From positions 1 through 64,000 of the forward strand of contig NW_019174061.1 of the NCBI RefSeq assembly GCF_001642475.1: a stretch of 64,000 nt of DNA, read 5' to 3'. Below, one piece after another: positions 23,263 through 34,250 of the stretch. The DNA comes from Fonsecaea monophora (taxonomy: Eukaryota > Ascomycota > Eurotiomycetes > Chaetothyriales > Herpotrichiellaceae). Made by a program: the position numbers and the translations under genes. Below the pieces are notes generated by a model. That model saw nothing but the letters and a program-made list of their open reading frames with translations. It was not told the origin of the DNA and did no database searches. Numbering within the stretch: position 1 is the first letter of the stretch; every line of letters begins with the position of its first letter.

Positions 23263-24549
23263 ATGGCACCGCCCTTTCGAGCCGATCAGGTCGGGTCGCT
23301 GCTCCGGCCGAAGAGTCTGGTCGATGCGAGGACCAACACGAACCTCCAGGGCGCGCGGCTCAGAAACGGGCCAGGCGATCAAGAGGGTGTTGCTGCCGCA
23401 GGCGATGCCACTGCGGCTTCTTCGTCCGGCGATGTCGATCTGATGGAGGTCCTGCGGACCGAGCAGGCAAAGGCGATCAAAGACGTCGTGGGCGAGCAGC
23501 TCGCGCGACACGTCCTGCCCATCACGACGGGCGAGTACGAGCGGGGGATCTTCTACGGCAACTTCTTCGAGTCGCTCTCGGGCTTCACGGTGCGGTACAC
23601 GCCCATGTCCGAGTTCAAGGTCGGGTTCCCCACGAACCGGCCCCTGATCAAATGGGGTCTCCCCGGCCGCGATGCGGGGTTCCCGACCTCGAACAAGGTC
23701 ACCCTCGAAAATTCGGCGTACCTGGACGACTGGCTGTACTTCCGCAGCCTCCTGCCAGAGGACCGATGGAGGGACGCCAAGATGACGGTCCCGCCGCCCG
23801 GCTGGTGGCACATCCAGCTCAAGCAGCCCTTTGACCGCGACCTGTACGAGAGCGACGAGGCGCTGCTGCGGGATCTGAGCGCCGCTCTCAGGAAGGAGAT
23901 CTTGACCCTGTACGAGCACGGCCTGAGGGTCGTGCAGGTCGACGACCCCAATCTGTCGTTCTTCTGCGACGAGGAGTGGATCCAGACGTGCCAGGACGAA
24001 GGCGTCGACCTCGACCGGCTGCTCGAGCTGTACGTGCGGTCCCACAACGACGCCATCACGGACCTACCCCCGGACCTCCACGTGGGCGTCCACATCTGTC
24101 GCGGGAACTTCCCCAACGGCGTGGGCCTCGCCAGCGGGAGTTACGAGCGGATCGCGAGGAAGCTGTTCAACGAGACCGCGTACAAGCTGTTCTATCTCGA
24201 ATTCGACAGTCCCCGGGCCGGCGACTTTACGCCCCTCAAGTACCTGCCGGCGGACAAGGCGGTGGTCCTGGGCGTGGTGACAACCAAGTCCGCCGAGATG
24301 GAGGACCTGGACGAGTTGAAGAACCGAGTCTACCAGGCGGCCGACGTGGTGGCCGAGGGACAGGGGAACGGGAGGACCAGGGAGGACGCCCTCCGCGACA
24401 ACCTCGCCGTGTCGCCCCAGTGTGGCTTTGCGAGTGACCACTCCGAAGGCGGAGTCGGCATGACCAGAGACCTCATGTGGGCAAAGCTGGACCTGGTCAA
24501 CAAGCTGTCCCAGGAGATCTGGCCGGGATGGGATCAAGACCGGAGATAG
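23263..24549 (+). CDS. UROD/MetE-like protein (cobalamin-independent methionine synthase C-terminal family)
   Basis: This is a single-exon gene for 428 residues related to the C-terminal catalytic barrel of MetE. It starts FRADQVGSLLRP and contains TGEYERGIFYGNFFESL, LRVVQVDDPNL, HVGVHICRGN and a late Cys in SPQCGFASDH. In true MetE the His, Cys and final Cys residues bind zinc. The protein is much shorter than methionine synthase (about 760 residues) and lacks the N-terminal domain, so the true substrate is unknown. Members of this group are found in fungi and bacteria. Codon third positions are almost all G or C, unlike most genes nearby. The start was chosen at MAPPFR because the longer upstream frame covers the promoter. 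Confidence 0.85.
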   Translation: MAPPFRADQVGSLLRPKSLVDARTNTNLQGARLRNGPGDQEGVAAAGDATAASSSGDVDLMEVLRTEQAKAIKDVVGEQLARHVLPITTGEYERGIFYGNFFESLSGFTVRYTPMSEFKVGFPTNRPLIKWGLPGRDAGFPTSNKVTLENSAYLDDWLYFRSLLPEDRWRDAKMTVPPPGWWHIQLKQPFDRDLYESDEALLRDLSAALRKEILTLYEHGLRVVQVDDPNLSFFCDEEWIQTCQDEGVDLDRLLELYVRSHNDAITDLPPDLHVGVHICRGNFPNGVGLASGSYERIARKLFNETAYKLFYLEFDSPRAGDFTPLKYLPADKAVVLGVVTTKSAEMEDLDELKNRVYQAADVVAEGQGNGRTREDALRDNLAVSPQCGFASDHSEGGVGMTRDLMWAKLDLVNKLSQEIWPGWDQDRR

Positions 24550-25464
24550 GTATTTGCAGATGAACGTTTCTGCGACCAACAGATCCCTGCTGAGGCGTCT
24601 GTCAAACACATAACCAAAATACATGTTTGGCTGTCATTTTCATTGGTCGGCGTGGTCGAAGGGAATCGGCACCTCCCTTATTTTATCTTACAAAAGAAAC
24701 CAGATACAGCTGTCGTTCTCCCTCCTCGAAAAAAAGTCTGTCAATCGATGACGGCATCAAGAGGCGCCTTCAAACCCTCAACTATGTAGCACAGATGAGC
24801 AGAACAGGGCGCTTATATTTTTCCTTTTCGTTGCGAGGCTCTCTGACGGCCTCGTCCGAGCTGGCTGCCTCTATCACCAATGCTCACAGGATTCCCTAAA
24901 CGAGCGAGAGGGATGCCAAAGACTTTGAAGGATAGTTGTGCTGTTAAAGCTAAGTCCTTTAAAAAATGATTGAATTTGTTGAGATTTGAAGGGATTCTTT
25001 ATTTGTTACTTCGTCCTGGTGACATTTTGTCGACATTTGCCCAAACAGGAGAAACGCTGTAAACACTGCATACATATCAAACATCCCAAGCACTGCAAAT
25101 GCTGCAAACACCTCCAGAATGGACATTACTAGATGCAGGGTTACAAGCCTGTCCAAAGACCACCCACTTTAAAAGTCAAGGAGTGGAGAGAGGCTCGACT
25201 CTCAACCGGACAGTTTAGACACTAGACTATGGAAGGTTGAGGGAGGATGGAACGAGCTTCCTGTCGAGGGTTGCAGAACGCAGCAAAAAGTAAACAGAGA
25301 GCATCTCCTAGGAGGGATTGTCACGTCTACACATGCATCTGACCCAGATGTCGTATGTTAGTATCACAAAGTGGTCAGTTCAATTCCACCTGGTAGAGAG
25401 TATTGCCCTTCGGTCCAAACCACCACAGGAGAAGACCACTGACGGGTAGAACGATCCAGGGCCC
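24550..25464. other. Intergenic stretch
   Basis: This lies between the MetE-like gene and the decayed gene. It contains a short CTGCAAA-type repetitive segment near 25058-25116. No gene is supported. Confidence 0.5.
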
Positions 25465-26790
25465 TTAAATTACACCTGAAGCCTTTGACCGAACATATAT
25501 CTGCTGCTTACCATTGATGACAGCCGGGTGGAATTCACAATCATACTTGTTGAGATCATCGGAAAGAGACATGTCAGGCGGGACTTGTCCAAGTGCCGCT
25601 TCACGACCGTCATCATATCTCAGAAGCATGCCAATACATGGATGAAGCTCGACCGATGTGTCTTGGCATACTATCAGAGAAGCAACGTGCTCGAGGGGTG
25701 CCATGCTTGAATATCAATCTCAATTAGGAGCTCCGCCCTGGGGACAGTTGACAAAGCTCGGTTGATCGCTTCACTCTGGGAGAGAGAACAATGAACAAAG
25801 ACGAGAGTGGTTGGACCAAAGAGCGCTTCAAGTCGTGCCACGGACTCTTGGAATGCTGCCTTGTTGCTGCCTGTGAATATGCCGACCCTAGAATCACCAC
25901 GGGAACAGCCGATAATAGTCTTTGTTTCTCCAAGTGGTATGAATTGAAAGGTGTGCGATTCACTATGTCCCAGTTTCGTAGAGATTTTGATGAAATTTTC
26001 CATGCAGGATGAATGGGTGTATCCCACCACTCGACAGTCTCTCGCTTTTACCTCGACCCGAATCCTAGCATTCGCAGGAATAGTCCCTCTTCTTTCTCAG
26101 CCAAGCAATATGTAGAAACGGGGCAAACATATGTTTGTGTGGCCAATCAGTTGTGCATCCAGGGGTATGTCATGGGTATTCACTTGACCGTAAAAGTAAG
26201 AGCTCTCCTTTTCTGCCTCTAGAAGTAGGTTTGGGTCGATTGACATGCCGCGGACACCAAAGCAATCTCTCCAGAACTAGAAATGCTCGCTGTCCGAAGG
26301 GTCGATTTTCTCGTCCAGCCGTCTGGTGTTCGTGATCCAAGAGATGTACATTTAATTCTGAAATATCATCTTTTCCATGCAGAGAGGTTTCTTGGGACAA
26401 AACTAGAAGATAGTGTCGCTTGGCGCACACCGGAGACGCATGTAGTCGACTAGCGGGCGTGTTTGTGCAAGAGCTATTATCTCGGGCCATGGGTGGAGGT
26501 ACACTACGATATGTGTTTGCAAATCGAAAGGAAGTCACTTGATGTTCAATCCTACTCCATTTGATGGTAGCTCGGTTAACAGTGATTGCAGTAAGAGGTC
26601 GGTAACGCTCTGTGGGAAGGAAGGCTGGGTTTCAAGCAGTGTACAGAGGGTTAGGCGGCAGAGATCGTTGGTGGTGATGTCCGCATACTGTCGTCGAACT
26701 ATGCGGTAGCATTGGATATGGCAATCTATCCTCACTCGTAGGCTCCTGCGACATCCAGGGCAGGGCCATGTCACCTTGAGCTCATTCACT
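25465..26790 (-). pseudogene. Decayed gene of unrecognised family
   Basis: Protein-like sequence on the minus strand can be followed through at least two exons. The exon with TNTPASRLHASPVCAKRHY ends at 26350 (GTACAT donor). The next starts at 26276 after a TTTCTAG acceptor with FWRDCFGVRGMSID. Its frame runs through VNTHDIPLDAQLIGHTNICL, is cut by TGA at 26097-26099 (LLG*ERRGT), then reopens through IGCSRGDSRVGIFTGSNKAAF and ALFGPTTLVFVH. Near 25676 the frame must shift to reach IVCQDTSVELHPCIGM and the end at KASGVI. An upstream segment (26535-26790) may be an earlier exon. With one nonsense codon and one frameshift it is probably non-functional. I do not recognise the family. Confidence 0.6.
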
Positions 26791-27628
26791 CAACGAGAGT
26801 AAAACAACCACTTTGGAGACTACTTGCGCGAATATTCTCCAGTTGCACCCGCATAGCAGAGCTCACATCTTCTATGGTGCTTTTCGAACGACAATGCGGG
26901 ACAGAAGCATCAGCGGTCAGTCATGAGTTGACCTGCAGTATTACGAGGGGAGGTGAGTTGCCAGTAGATGGATAGAAAGCGCTCTGGGTGACGGAGGCTT
27001 GGCAGGGGCGAAGGGAAGTCGGCGAAGCTAGACCATTTTGGGCCTCTCGGCTCGTCCCGATGCCTAGTCACTCCTGCCACGTGGACCACGTCATTTTGCG
27101 GCAAGTTTTGGTCACACCTGTGTTAATCCCCGCACTCCCTACATCGCGTAACTTCACTTCACAGACAGGGCCATTGAGATGACCTTGTCTCGAGTGATTC
27201 CCCACTTAGAGGAGTCTACCGCAGAGATTGATATCATATTATAAAAATGTCAGTACGATCTCCGAATAGTTTCCATTACCCTGGGCGCGTTAGGATTTGA
27301 CTAGGCGTATATAGACCGAGAGGCCCTGGCTGAAGGTTAAAAGGGAAATCTACACTCCAAGTCAATGCTGTTCACTTCTTGAGATATAGACATAACTTGT
27401 CCACACCACGTGCCACGCGCCAAGATTTTGTATGCATCAAGAGCCGCTGCTTTTTTGAATGGTCTGCACTTTGTCACCTCATCCAGGCCTTTAAATATGT
27501 CTGTCTCTCGCTTTGTCTTCCAGTTCTATCTTCCTATTTATCCAACGCTTCCTGAAAATCTCAGGCAGCCCATTTTCTTTGGTTGACTCAAAAAAGACAA
27601 AAGAGACATCCATTGCACGGGAAGGAAA
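26791..27628. other. Intergenic region upstream of the APH-like gene
   Basis: No gene is seen. A CACGTG hexamer lies near 27407 and a TTTAAATA stretch near 27490, about 140 bases before the next start. Confidence 0.5.
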
Positions 27629-28715
27629 ATGGCTCCGCGTCCGACTCTACCCTACTTCGCGCCACCGGATCAGCTCCCAAGCCCACTGCCTACTGTCGCC
27701 GAGATCCTAGATTCCACAACCCAGCTGAAGAGATTCAACGGCGACCCACACCCTAACGTTTTACGTGTTGAGGAGCACTTTGCTGTCAAATTCGGGGCAG
27801 ACATTGACCTTCGGGAGGGTGAAAATACACTCTTCGTCCAGCAAGCTACGAGCCTATCCGTTCCGACCGTCTATGCCATTTTTCGCAACGAAGCGACTGG
27901 TTACAACTTCATCGTCCAGGAATACATCTCAGGTCAGGGTTTGGACGAGTATTGGCCAAAGGCTAATCAAAGTGGCAAGGAGGCGGTGGTCGCCAAACTC
28001 CGTCATTACTTTGACGAACTCCGCGGTCTCCCATCACCCGGCTATTTCGGTGGCCTATGGCGACAACCCATCCTCGAGGGCTATGTGACAGGTGGACAGA
28101 GAGCGCTTGAGAAGGGTGACGTTCGGCTATGCGATACGGAGGAGGAATGGGTCGACACCATGATTCGAAACGCCGACGCGAATTACCCCGTGAAAAACCG
28201 TGCATTTTTTGAAAGCAACAAGAATTTCCTGCACTCGATTTTCCAAGGCCATGACTGTGTCTTCACACATGCCGATCTTCATCCGTCCAACATCATTGTC
28301 CGCGACGATAATACGGTAGTGGTAATCGACTGGTCGTTATCAGGGTGGTATCCGAGCTACGTCGAGTACTGCAACATGATGATGTCTCATGATCATCACC
28401 CCACCGATTTGACTCTGTGGATACCACGAGTTTTCAAGGAATATGTTGCTGAATATGGGTGGATGCTTCATATGTATGGATGGATTCACTGGGGCGGCTT
28501 GGGGTAAGTTGGCTTGAGGTCATTTTGGGCACTGATAATATTGCTGCATGCCACGACTGGCTCTTCGCAGTGTAGGACAAAAAGAGACAACGAGGAAAAG
28601 CGAAAAGGAACAGCCTGCTAGCTCGAGATTCTATCAATTTGCAATATGGGCCTGGAGATCGACCCTCCTGGTAAGCCCTTTCCAATTGCTCCCATTCCCA
28701 GACGTGTCCCTCTAG
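27629..28715 (+). CDS. Aminoglycoside-phosphotransferase-like (APH/protein-kinase-like fold) protein
   Basis: The gene encodes a fungal APH-family small-molecule kinase of unknown substrate. The core exon (27629-28503) contains the catalytic loop FTHADLHPSNIIV (HxDxxxxN form) and the metal-binding VVVIDWSLSGWYP. NFIVQEYISGQGLDEYW fits the hinge region. A clean GTAAGT intron (28504-28570) leads to a second exon that adds about 48 residues ending in a hydrophobic stretch and stops at 28715, giving 339 residues. If the intron is retained the protein stops at once after GGLG with 292 residues. Such genes are abundant in fungi and are often orphans or cluster members. Confidence 0.8.
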
Positions 28716-29432
28716 GCTGTCTCCGTTCCTCGTGACGAACCAAGGATGGGATCTCGCAAAGCCAGCTGCCAACAGTTCTGGCGATGGTAACCAGTTACCA
28801 CAGCCTTGCTCGTGCCAGGAAAGGCAAGAGTGGATCTGGGGTCCAAGCGAACGAGGTCCCTGCTTAACAGGAGACCCATATTATATGCTAATCTATATGT
28901 GGACTAGAGTACTGTAGTGTACGGTGGCCCCGCTTTTCTCGCCCAGCCTGATGCAAGTTTGGCAGGGAAAGACGTGATGGATATACGAACCTCTAGTGCC
29001 TCAGCTTACTTCTCTCACCATTCATGTACGAGGTGCAAAGACAACATCTCAGTTCGTCAGCTGGCTGGGCTTTCCAGCTTTATCCCAAATTGCGCAATTT
29101 TAGTGCCGAACACAATATCACGCCCGACTCGGTGCCAGTGAGGATAGGATGGCGCGATCAGACTTGCGAGTGTGTCAGGTGAGGATATTCATCGACTATA
29201 TCTTTCTCTGCATGCCACCTTGTCCTTGCGACGATTGTTTTCAAGAAAGTAGCCGAGTAGAACAATCCTCAACAACCGTTGCCGTCTCCACAACTGCCTC
29301 TCGTGACTAGCCAGAGCTATCAGATCAGCCGGCAGGTTCGCAGTTCTTCGCCTTCGTGTCCTATCCTTTATATCTTGTAAATATCTACCGGGCCAATCAT
29401 ATTCTCTTAACTCTTCCCCACCAAGAACCACT
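28716..29432. other. Intergenic region upstream of the monooxygenase
   Basis: No gene is seen. The last 100 bases hold TATA-like AT-rich sequence and a pyrimidine-rich stretch before the BVMO ATG. Confidence 0.5.
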
Positions 29433-31028
29433 ATGTCAACCACCCCAAAGGAAGTGGACGCGGTTGTTGTCGGCGGAGGATTTGGCGGTATACGTCTCGT
29501 CAGCCTTCTCCAGGACAAGCTCCATCTCGAGAATGTCGTCGCGATCGAGAAGGGCAGCGCGCTAGGAGGAACCTGGTACTGGAACCAGTATCCCGGGGCC
29601 CAAACTGATACTGAGAGTTGGGTCTATCGCTTCTCCGACGACCGTGACCCACCTAAATGGAACACGCGATATCTGAAGGCCGAAGACCTCCAGGAGCAGA
29701 TCGTCGACACGGCTAAAAAGTCCGGTGTCTTGAAGAACTATGTCTTCGAGAACGAAGTTGTCTCGGCCCATTACGATGCGAGGAGCAATCGCTGGCTTAT
29801 TGCCACAGACAAGGGCCTCCAATTTTCTGCCACCTATTTTCTCACCGCACTTGGGATTCTAACTAACCCCTACATTCCGGATTTCCCAGGACGGGACTCC
29901 TTCAAAGGTCTATCTTTTCATTCTGCTCGGTGGCCCAAGGGTCTCGACGTCGCGGGAAAGCGTGTTGCAGTCATCGGAACTGGGCCATCCGGAAGCCAGA
30001 TCACCGGGTCCATCCATCACCTCGTCAAGCAAATCACGGTTTTTCAACAGCGGGCACAATACATCGTCCCCGTCAATGATCGACCAGTGACCGAGGAAGA
30101 AAAGAAGGAGATTTACGAAAACTACGATAAGATCTGGGACACGGTGTTCAACTCGCTCTTCGCCATGGGTTTCACAGAGAGCAAGAAATCGGCGCTCGAG
30201 GTGTCGGAAGCAGAGAGGAGAGAAGTCTATGAACGCATCTGGAACAAGGGCGGCGGCTTCCGGTTCTTCTTCGAGACCTTCAACGACCTCGGGACAAACG
30301 TGGCAGCGAACGAGACGGCAGCGGCATTTGTTCGCGAGAAGATTGCCCAAATTGTCAAGGATCCTGAGACGGCAAAACTGCTCCAGCCCAAGGGACACTA
30401 TGGTGGACGCCCGCTTTGCACACAGGGGTATTATGAGGCCTTCAACGAGCCCAATGTCTCTCTCGTGGACGTAGCTAACAACCCCATCGCCAAGATCACT
30501 CCAACGGGATTGGAACTTCAAGACGGCAAGGCTTTTGACTTTGACATCATTGTGTATGCCACGGGGTTCGACGGGGTCGATGGCGCCTATCATAACATTG
30601 ACATCACTGGACGTGGGGGACTCAAGCTGGCAGACGCCTGGAAGGGAGGGGCCAACGCCTTGTACGGCGTCAGCGTGGCCGAATTTCCCAATTTTTTCAC
30701 CGTTACGGGGCCTGGCGGTCCGTTTGCAAACATGCTCCCCTCGATCGAGTTGCAGGGGGATTTCATCATCAAGCTCATCCAGGAGGCAAGAAACAGGGGC
30801 GACAAGACCGTCGAGGCCGACGCCAAAGCCCAGGCGGATTGGGCTCAAGTCGTCCAGCAGATCTCCAAGGCAACCGTCTTTGACAAGGTCAAGTCATGGA
30901 TCCAGAACGACAACGTGCAGGGCAAGAAGAAATACAGTGCCTTCTTCTTGGCTGGCCTGCAGAACTATATTGCCAAACTGGCCGAGGAGACCGAGACCAG
31001 GTATCCATCGTTTGTGTTTACCAAGTGA
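29433..31028 (+). CDS. Baeyer-Villiger monooxygenase (flavin-dependent)
   Basis: The single exon encodes 531 residues. The enzyme inserts one oxygen atom next to a ketone, giving an ester or lactone, with FAD and NADPH. The N-terminal FAD Rossmann motif is VVVGGGFGGIR, followed by GGTWYWNQYPGAQTD, typical of cyclohexanone monooxygenase-like enzymes. The type I BVMO fingerprint FxGxxxHxxxWP is present as FKGLSFHSARWP at about 160. The second dinucleotide-binding motif is VIGTGPSGSQ. The late ATG block is IIVYATGFDGVDG. It is the most diagnostic enzyme of the accessory block. The native substrate cannot be read from the sequence. Confidence 0.93.
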   Translation: MSTTPKEVDAVVVGGGFGGIRLVSLLQDKLHLENVVAIEKGSALGGTWYWNQYPGAQTDTESWVYRFSDDRDPPKWNTRYLKAEDLQEQIVDTAKKSGVLKNYVFENEVVSAHYDARSNRWLIATDKGLQFSATYFLTALGILTNPYIPDFPGRDSFKGLSFHSARWPKGLDVAGKRVAVIGTGPSGSQITGSIHHLVKQITVFQQRAQYIVPVNDRPVTEEEKKEIYENYDKIWDTVFNSLFAMGFTESKKSALEVSEAERREVYERIWNKGGGFRFFFETFNDLGTNVAANETAAAFVREKIAQIVKDPETAKLLQPKGHYGGRPLCTQGYYEAFNEPNVSLVDVANNPIAKITPTGLELQDGKAFDFDIIVYATGFDGVDGAYHNIDITGRGGLKLADAWKGGANALYGVSVAEFPNFFTVTGPGGPFANMLPSIELQGDFIIKLIQEARNRGDKTVEADAKAQADWAQVVQQISKATVFDKVKSWIQNDNVQGKKKYSAFFLAGLQNYIAKLAEETETRYPSFVFTK

Positions 31029-32426
31029 AATCCAGCGAAGCCAAGTAGGAAAGTGGGAAGAGAAATGGGATGGACTGCGGTCGAAATAGACGGGATATAC
31101 CTAAACACCTCACCTCAGCATCTGCTTGGGTGAGTCTTGTCCGCCCTGGCAGTGACATTACTGGGATATGAACCGTGTCCAACCACAATACTTGTTCTAT
31201 AGCTGTTTTGAAGATAGTACAGCTTCTTGATGCCGTTGAGGCTGAAACAATTGAATACTTTGCCGGGTAGGGCTGTACAAAATGAACCCGAAAGGTGGAG
31301 GATGACCAGATCCAAATGTCGGGCAGCCTACTGACTGTGGCCCCATGCATGCACCCCACGCTGCCTTGCCATTGAAGCAGCATTCGCTTGTTGGGGTCTC
31401 CCGCGGGATTTCCTGGACATGGAGAGGCTCGCTTTTGATAGGGCGATTTCGGCCCGACGTCGGTGTTCGAGGGGCCTTTTGCGCATTGTACTCCCTAGGC
31501 AAGGGTCGCAGAAGTCGCCTTTTCCTGCCTCCTTGGATGGTTAACGGGATATTCCGTCGCGGTATTTATCTTGTATGGGCCTGTAGTCGGCTCAACTTCC
31601 TTCATCCAAGGGTATCGTCTCCGAACCTACTCGAGTACCTACGTCTCTATGTAGTGCTGATCGTTGCACATTGGATTCGTCTGCTTCCTATCAGAAGACT
31701 CGCTCGGCCCGACCACTGCCCGAAGTTGCCCCGGACTTTGCATGGTCGTGCATGGTCGTGCATGGTATAGGCCGTGATATCCTCTCTCTCACACATTCAG
31801 ATTTCTTCTCGTTTCCTGAAAACTGTTCGGTCGCAGGTAGGTAGGTGCACATACAGACAAGCAGCCTCTGACCACATGATGTCGGCGCTACTCGAGCAAT
31901 CATTGCCCAGATGGCTCGGACGAAAAACCGATTGTCCATCATACTATTCTAATTAGCCGCTCGCCGCTTTTACTTCTCGAGAGCGTGATCATTACAACCA
32001 CAAGATCGCCATAGTCTGTCAGGGGCTGGACGAGAACCCAGATACTGCTGAGTAGGTGGTAGAGGTGCAGCCAGGGAGTTATATACCGTTCACGTGATTA
32101 GCGTAATGTGAATACGCCCCTGACCGTTACAAGGGCGGCAGAGTTGGCACTTTGAGGATTCATGTGTGAGGCGGCCTTTTGTGGTTAGTCTTGTCTGCAG
32201 CGAAAGCAGCTAACCAGAGATGGAAGCCATGGGCTAGTGCCCGCTATTTTCAGAACTCCTGGCTGGCAAAGCCGGGTATAAACTGCAACTTTAATCCATA
32301 TTTACCCGCCTTCACGACAATAGTGGTCGATTTGACCGTCAATCTCAGTGTCGCCCGTCGAGACCTTCGGCTCGTACAGTTTGGCTCGTAGATACAGCAG
32401 AGCGGACCTAGACGAAGCTTCCTGAC
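31029..32426. other. Intergenic region (1.4 kb)
   Basis: This lies between the BVMO and the transcription factor gene. It holds one short tandem repeat and a CACGTG near 32091. No coding sequence is supported. Confidence 0.5.
31739..31766. repeat. 10-bp tandem repeat TGCATGGTCG
   Basis: About 2.8 head-to-tail copies of a 10-base unit are present in the BVMO/transcription factor intergenic region. Confidence 0.75.
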
Positions 32427-33976
32427 ATGGTGGCGTGGACCAGCCGATGCTTGACCTGTAGGCAGAGACGGGTCAAGGTGAGTATATCTGCCACGGCCAC
32501 TCATAGAGGAATGATGACTGAGACCGAGGCAGTGTGACCAACAATGGCCAGTGTGTGGCGAGTGCCGGAGGAACAAGAGACGATGTCCCAGGCCACCAGA
32601 ACAGCTCAAGTTCCACGCGGAGAATGTCAGACGATTGTCTCTGCAGACGACATCCACCGGTGTCATACGTTCATCACCATCGTCCGTAGGTCGTCCGGTG
32701 CCGGCGAATCGAGCGACCAAGATCGGCGCGGATCTCGTACGAGTGGTCATCATGACCTTGGGAAATTCGAGTCTGTCGAAACTGTTAGCGCACACGCCCG
32801 CCATGTTGGATGACTCATCAGCTCTGACAGCGGCGGTGGCGTGTCTTTCGGACACGCGGAAACGACAAATGTTGGCGACCGCCGGACCCAAAGTCGACCC
32901 AATACTGTATGGTCATAGCCTACGTTGCCTTAGGATGGCATTGGAAGATGTGGTGCTGTTAAAGAGTCGACAAACCTTGCTCGCAACCATAGTCATGGCT
33001 CAAATTGACGTGAGCATTTTCATCTTCTCTCAACAAAAACTGACTTTGTAACAGGCCGCGACCTTGACAACCACACTACCCAATCTACAAGCCACTTGGT
33101 CGACTCATTTATCAGGAGTCGGCTTTCTACTCGAACATCAAGGGGTCGAGACAGTGGGAGACGACTTAACCTCGGACATTCTCACCGATGTCCTCCAACC
33201 GTTGGTGAGGAACACGTTTTTAGCTTGAATATGGGGCTTTTTGGGGGGCGGGGAAATAACGATTGTTCTAGGCCGCTCATTTTTACAGTCGACATCAACC
33301 CTTTTTTCTTGGGTCCCCCAAGTGGAAGGTGGCGTTCTGCGAACGGCCGGCAGATTCACTCTGTCAACGGTTGTCGGTCAAAATCTTTCGAATCATGACC
33401 GTGTGGCCTGACGTGATGGGAGGCTTACGAGGTTACCACTGTGGAAAGGTAGAATTCGACAGTGTACTGTCAAAAGTCATGTCCATGTCGGCCACGCTCG
33501 AATCGATGGAAGGACAGGTGCAGATGATCCTGGCAGATTCGGCGCAGGTTCGTACAAGACCAGCCACTGCCAAAGACTCGCCCGTCGACGAGGTGTATCA
33601 ACTCGACGACTCGACCATCCCTCGAGTTTGTTGTTACCACGCCCTCTGCACCATTGTCACGCTCAACATGTTGGCCGCACTTCAAGGGTGGACTGCGGAA
33701 TTGCGGGAGCATGCGGCCTCGGTGAGCCAGAGGATTTGGATGTGTCACGAGTACGTCCTCGGCGTGGGGATTTTCGGCCTGCATTACTACCCCACGGCAC
33801 TCCTGCTGTCGTACGACAGCGCCGAATCCGACCGAGTCCGAGATTGGATCGTATCCCTATTAAATCATCTCCAGGGAAGGACAAACCCAGCCACCGATGC
33901 CTTGTGGACGAGAGACGAGCTCGCCGCCAGGTGCTTCGCCGTGAGTGGCAGGCAGTCTTCGGGGGTGGAACATTAG
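32427..33976 (+). CDS. Zn(II)2Cys6 fungal transcription factor
   Basis: The gene encodes a predicted nuclear regulator of about 460 residues. Four exons fit: 32427-32477, 32533-33009, 33055-33204 and 33272-33976. The first intron splits the DNA-binding motif. When spliced, the cluster is C-LT-C-RQRRVK-C-DQQWPV-C-GE-C-RRNKRR-C, a perfect CX2CX6CX6CX2CX6C. The middle homology region includes YGHSLRCLRMALEDVVLLKS and later LNMLAALQGWTAELREHAA, typical of the fungal regulatory domain. The 3' end is uncertain: a GTGAGT at 33941 could be a donor to an exon near 34020, and an alternative frame also stays open to 33999. It is a candidate regulator of the neighbouring BVMO, amidase and hydrolase genes. 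Confidence 0.85.
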
Positions 33977-34250
33977 GGAGGGATCAGAGCATTAGTTAGC
34001 ACTTTGGGTATTCACAGGCTAAACCATGCAACATACCAAGGCGTCTACCAACGTTTCCCGGGGGGCCATTCTAATACTCAACGAATTTTTGGGACATAAA
34101 GTACTATCTGCTGGCTTCCAAAATATCGATAGCAATGTGAAATTTGGAGAATGAAAAGTGACTATAGCATGTTTCCTTGTCTGCTTCGCGACACTATTAA
34201 CCGTCTCTCGTCAGCCTCCTTGACCAGCGAAAGACTCCATGTGTCTCTGG

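Noticed and set aside
23236..24045. 269-codon open frame on the minus strand
   Set aside because: It is a shadow of the GC-rich MetE-like gene, where high third-position GC leaves the opposite strand open.
29910..30848. 312-codon open frame on the minus strand
   Set aside because: It lies wholly antisense to the Baeyer-Villiger monooxygenase.
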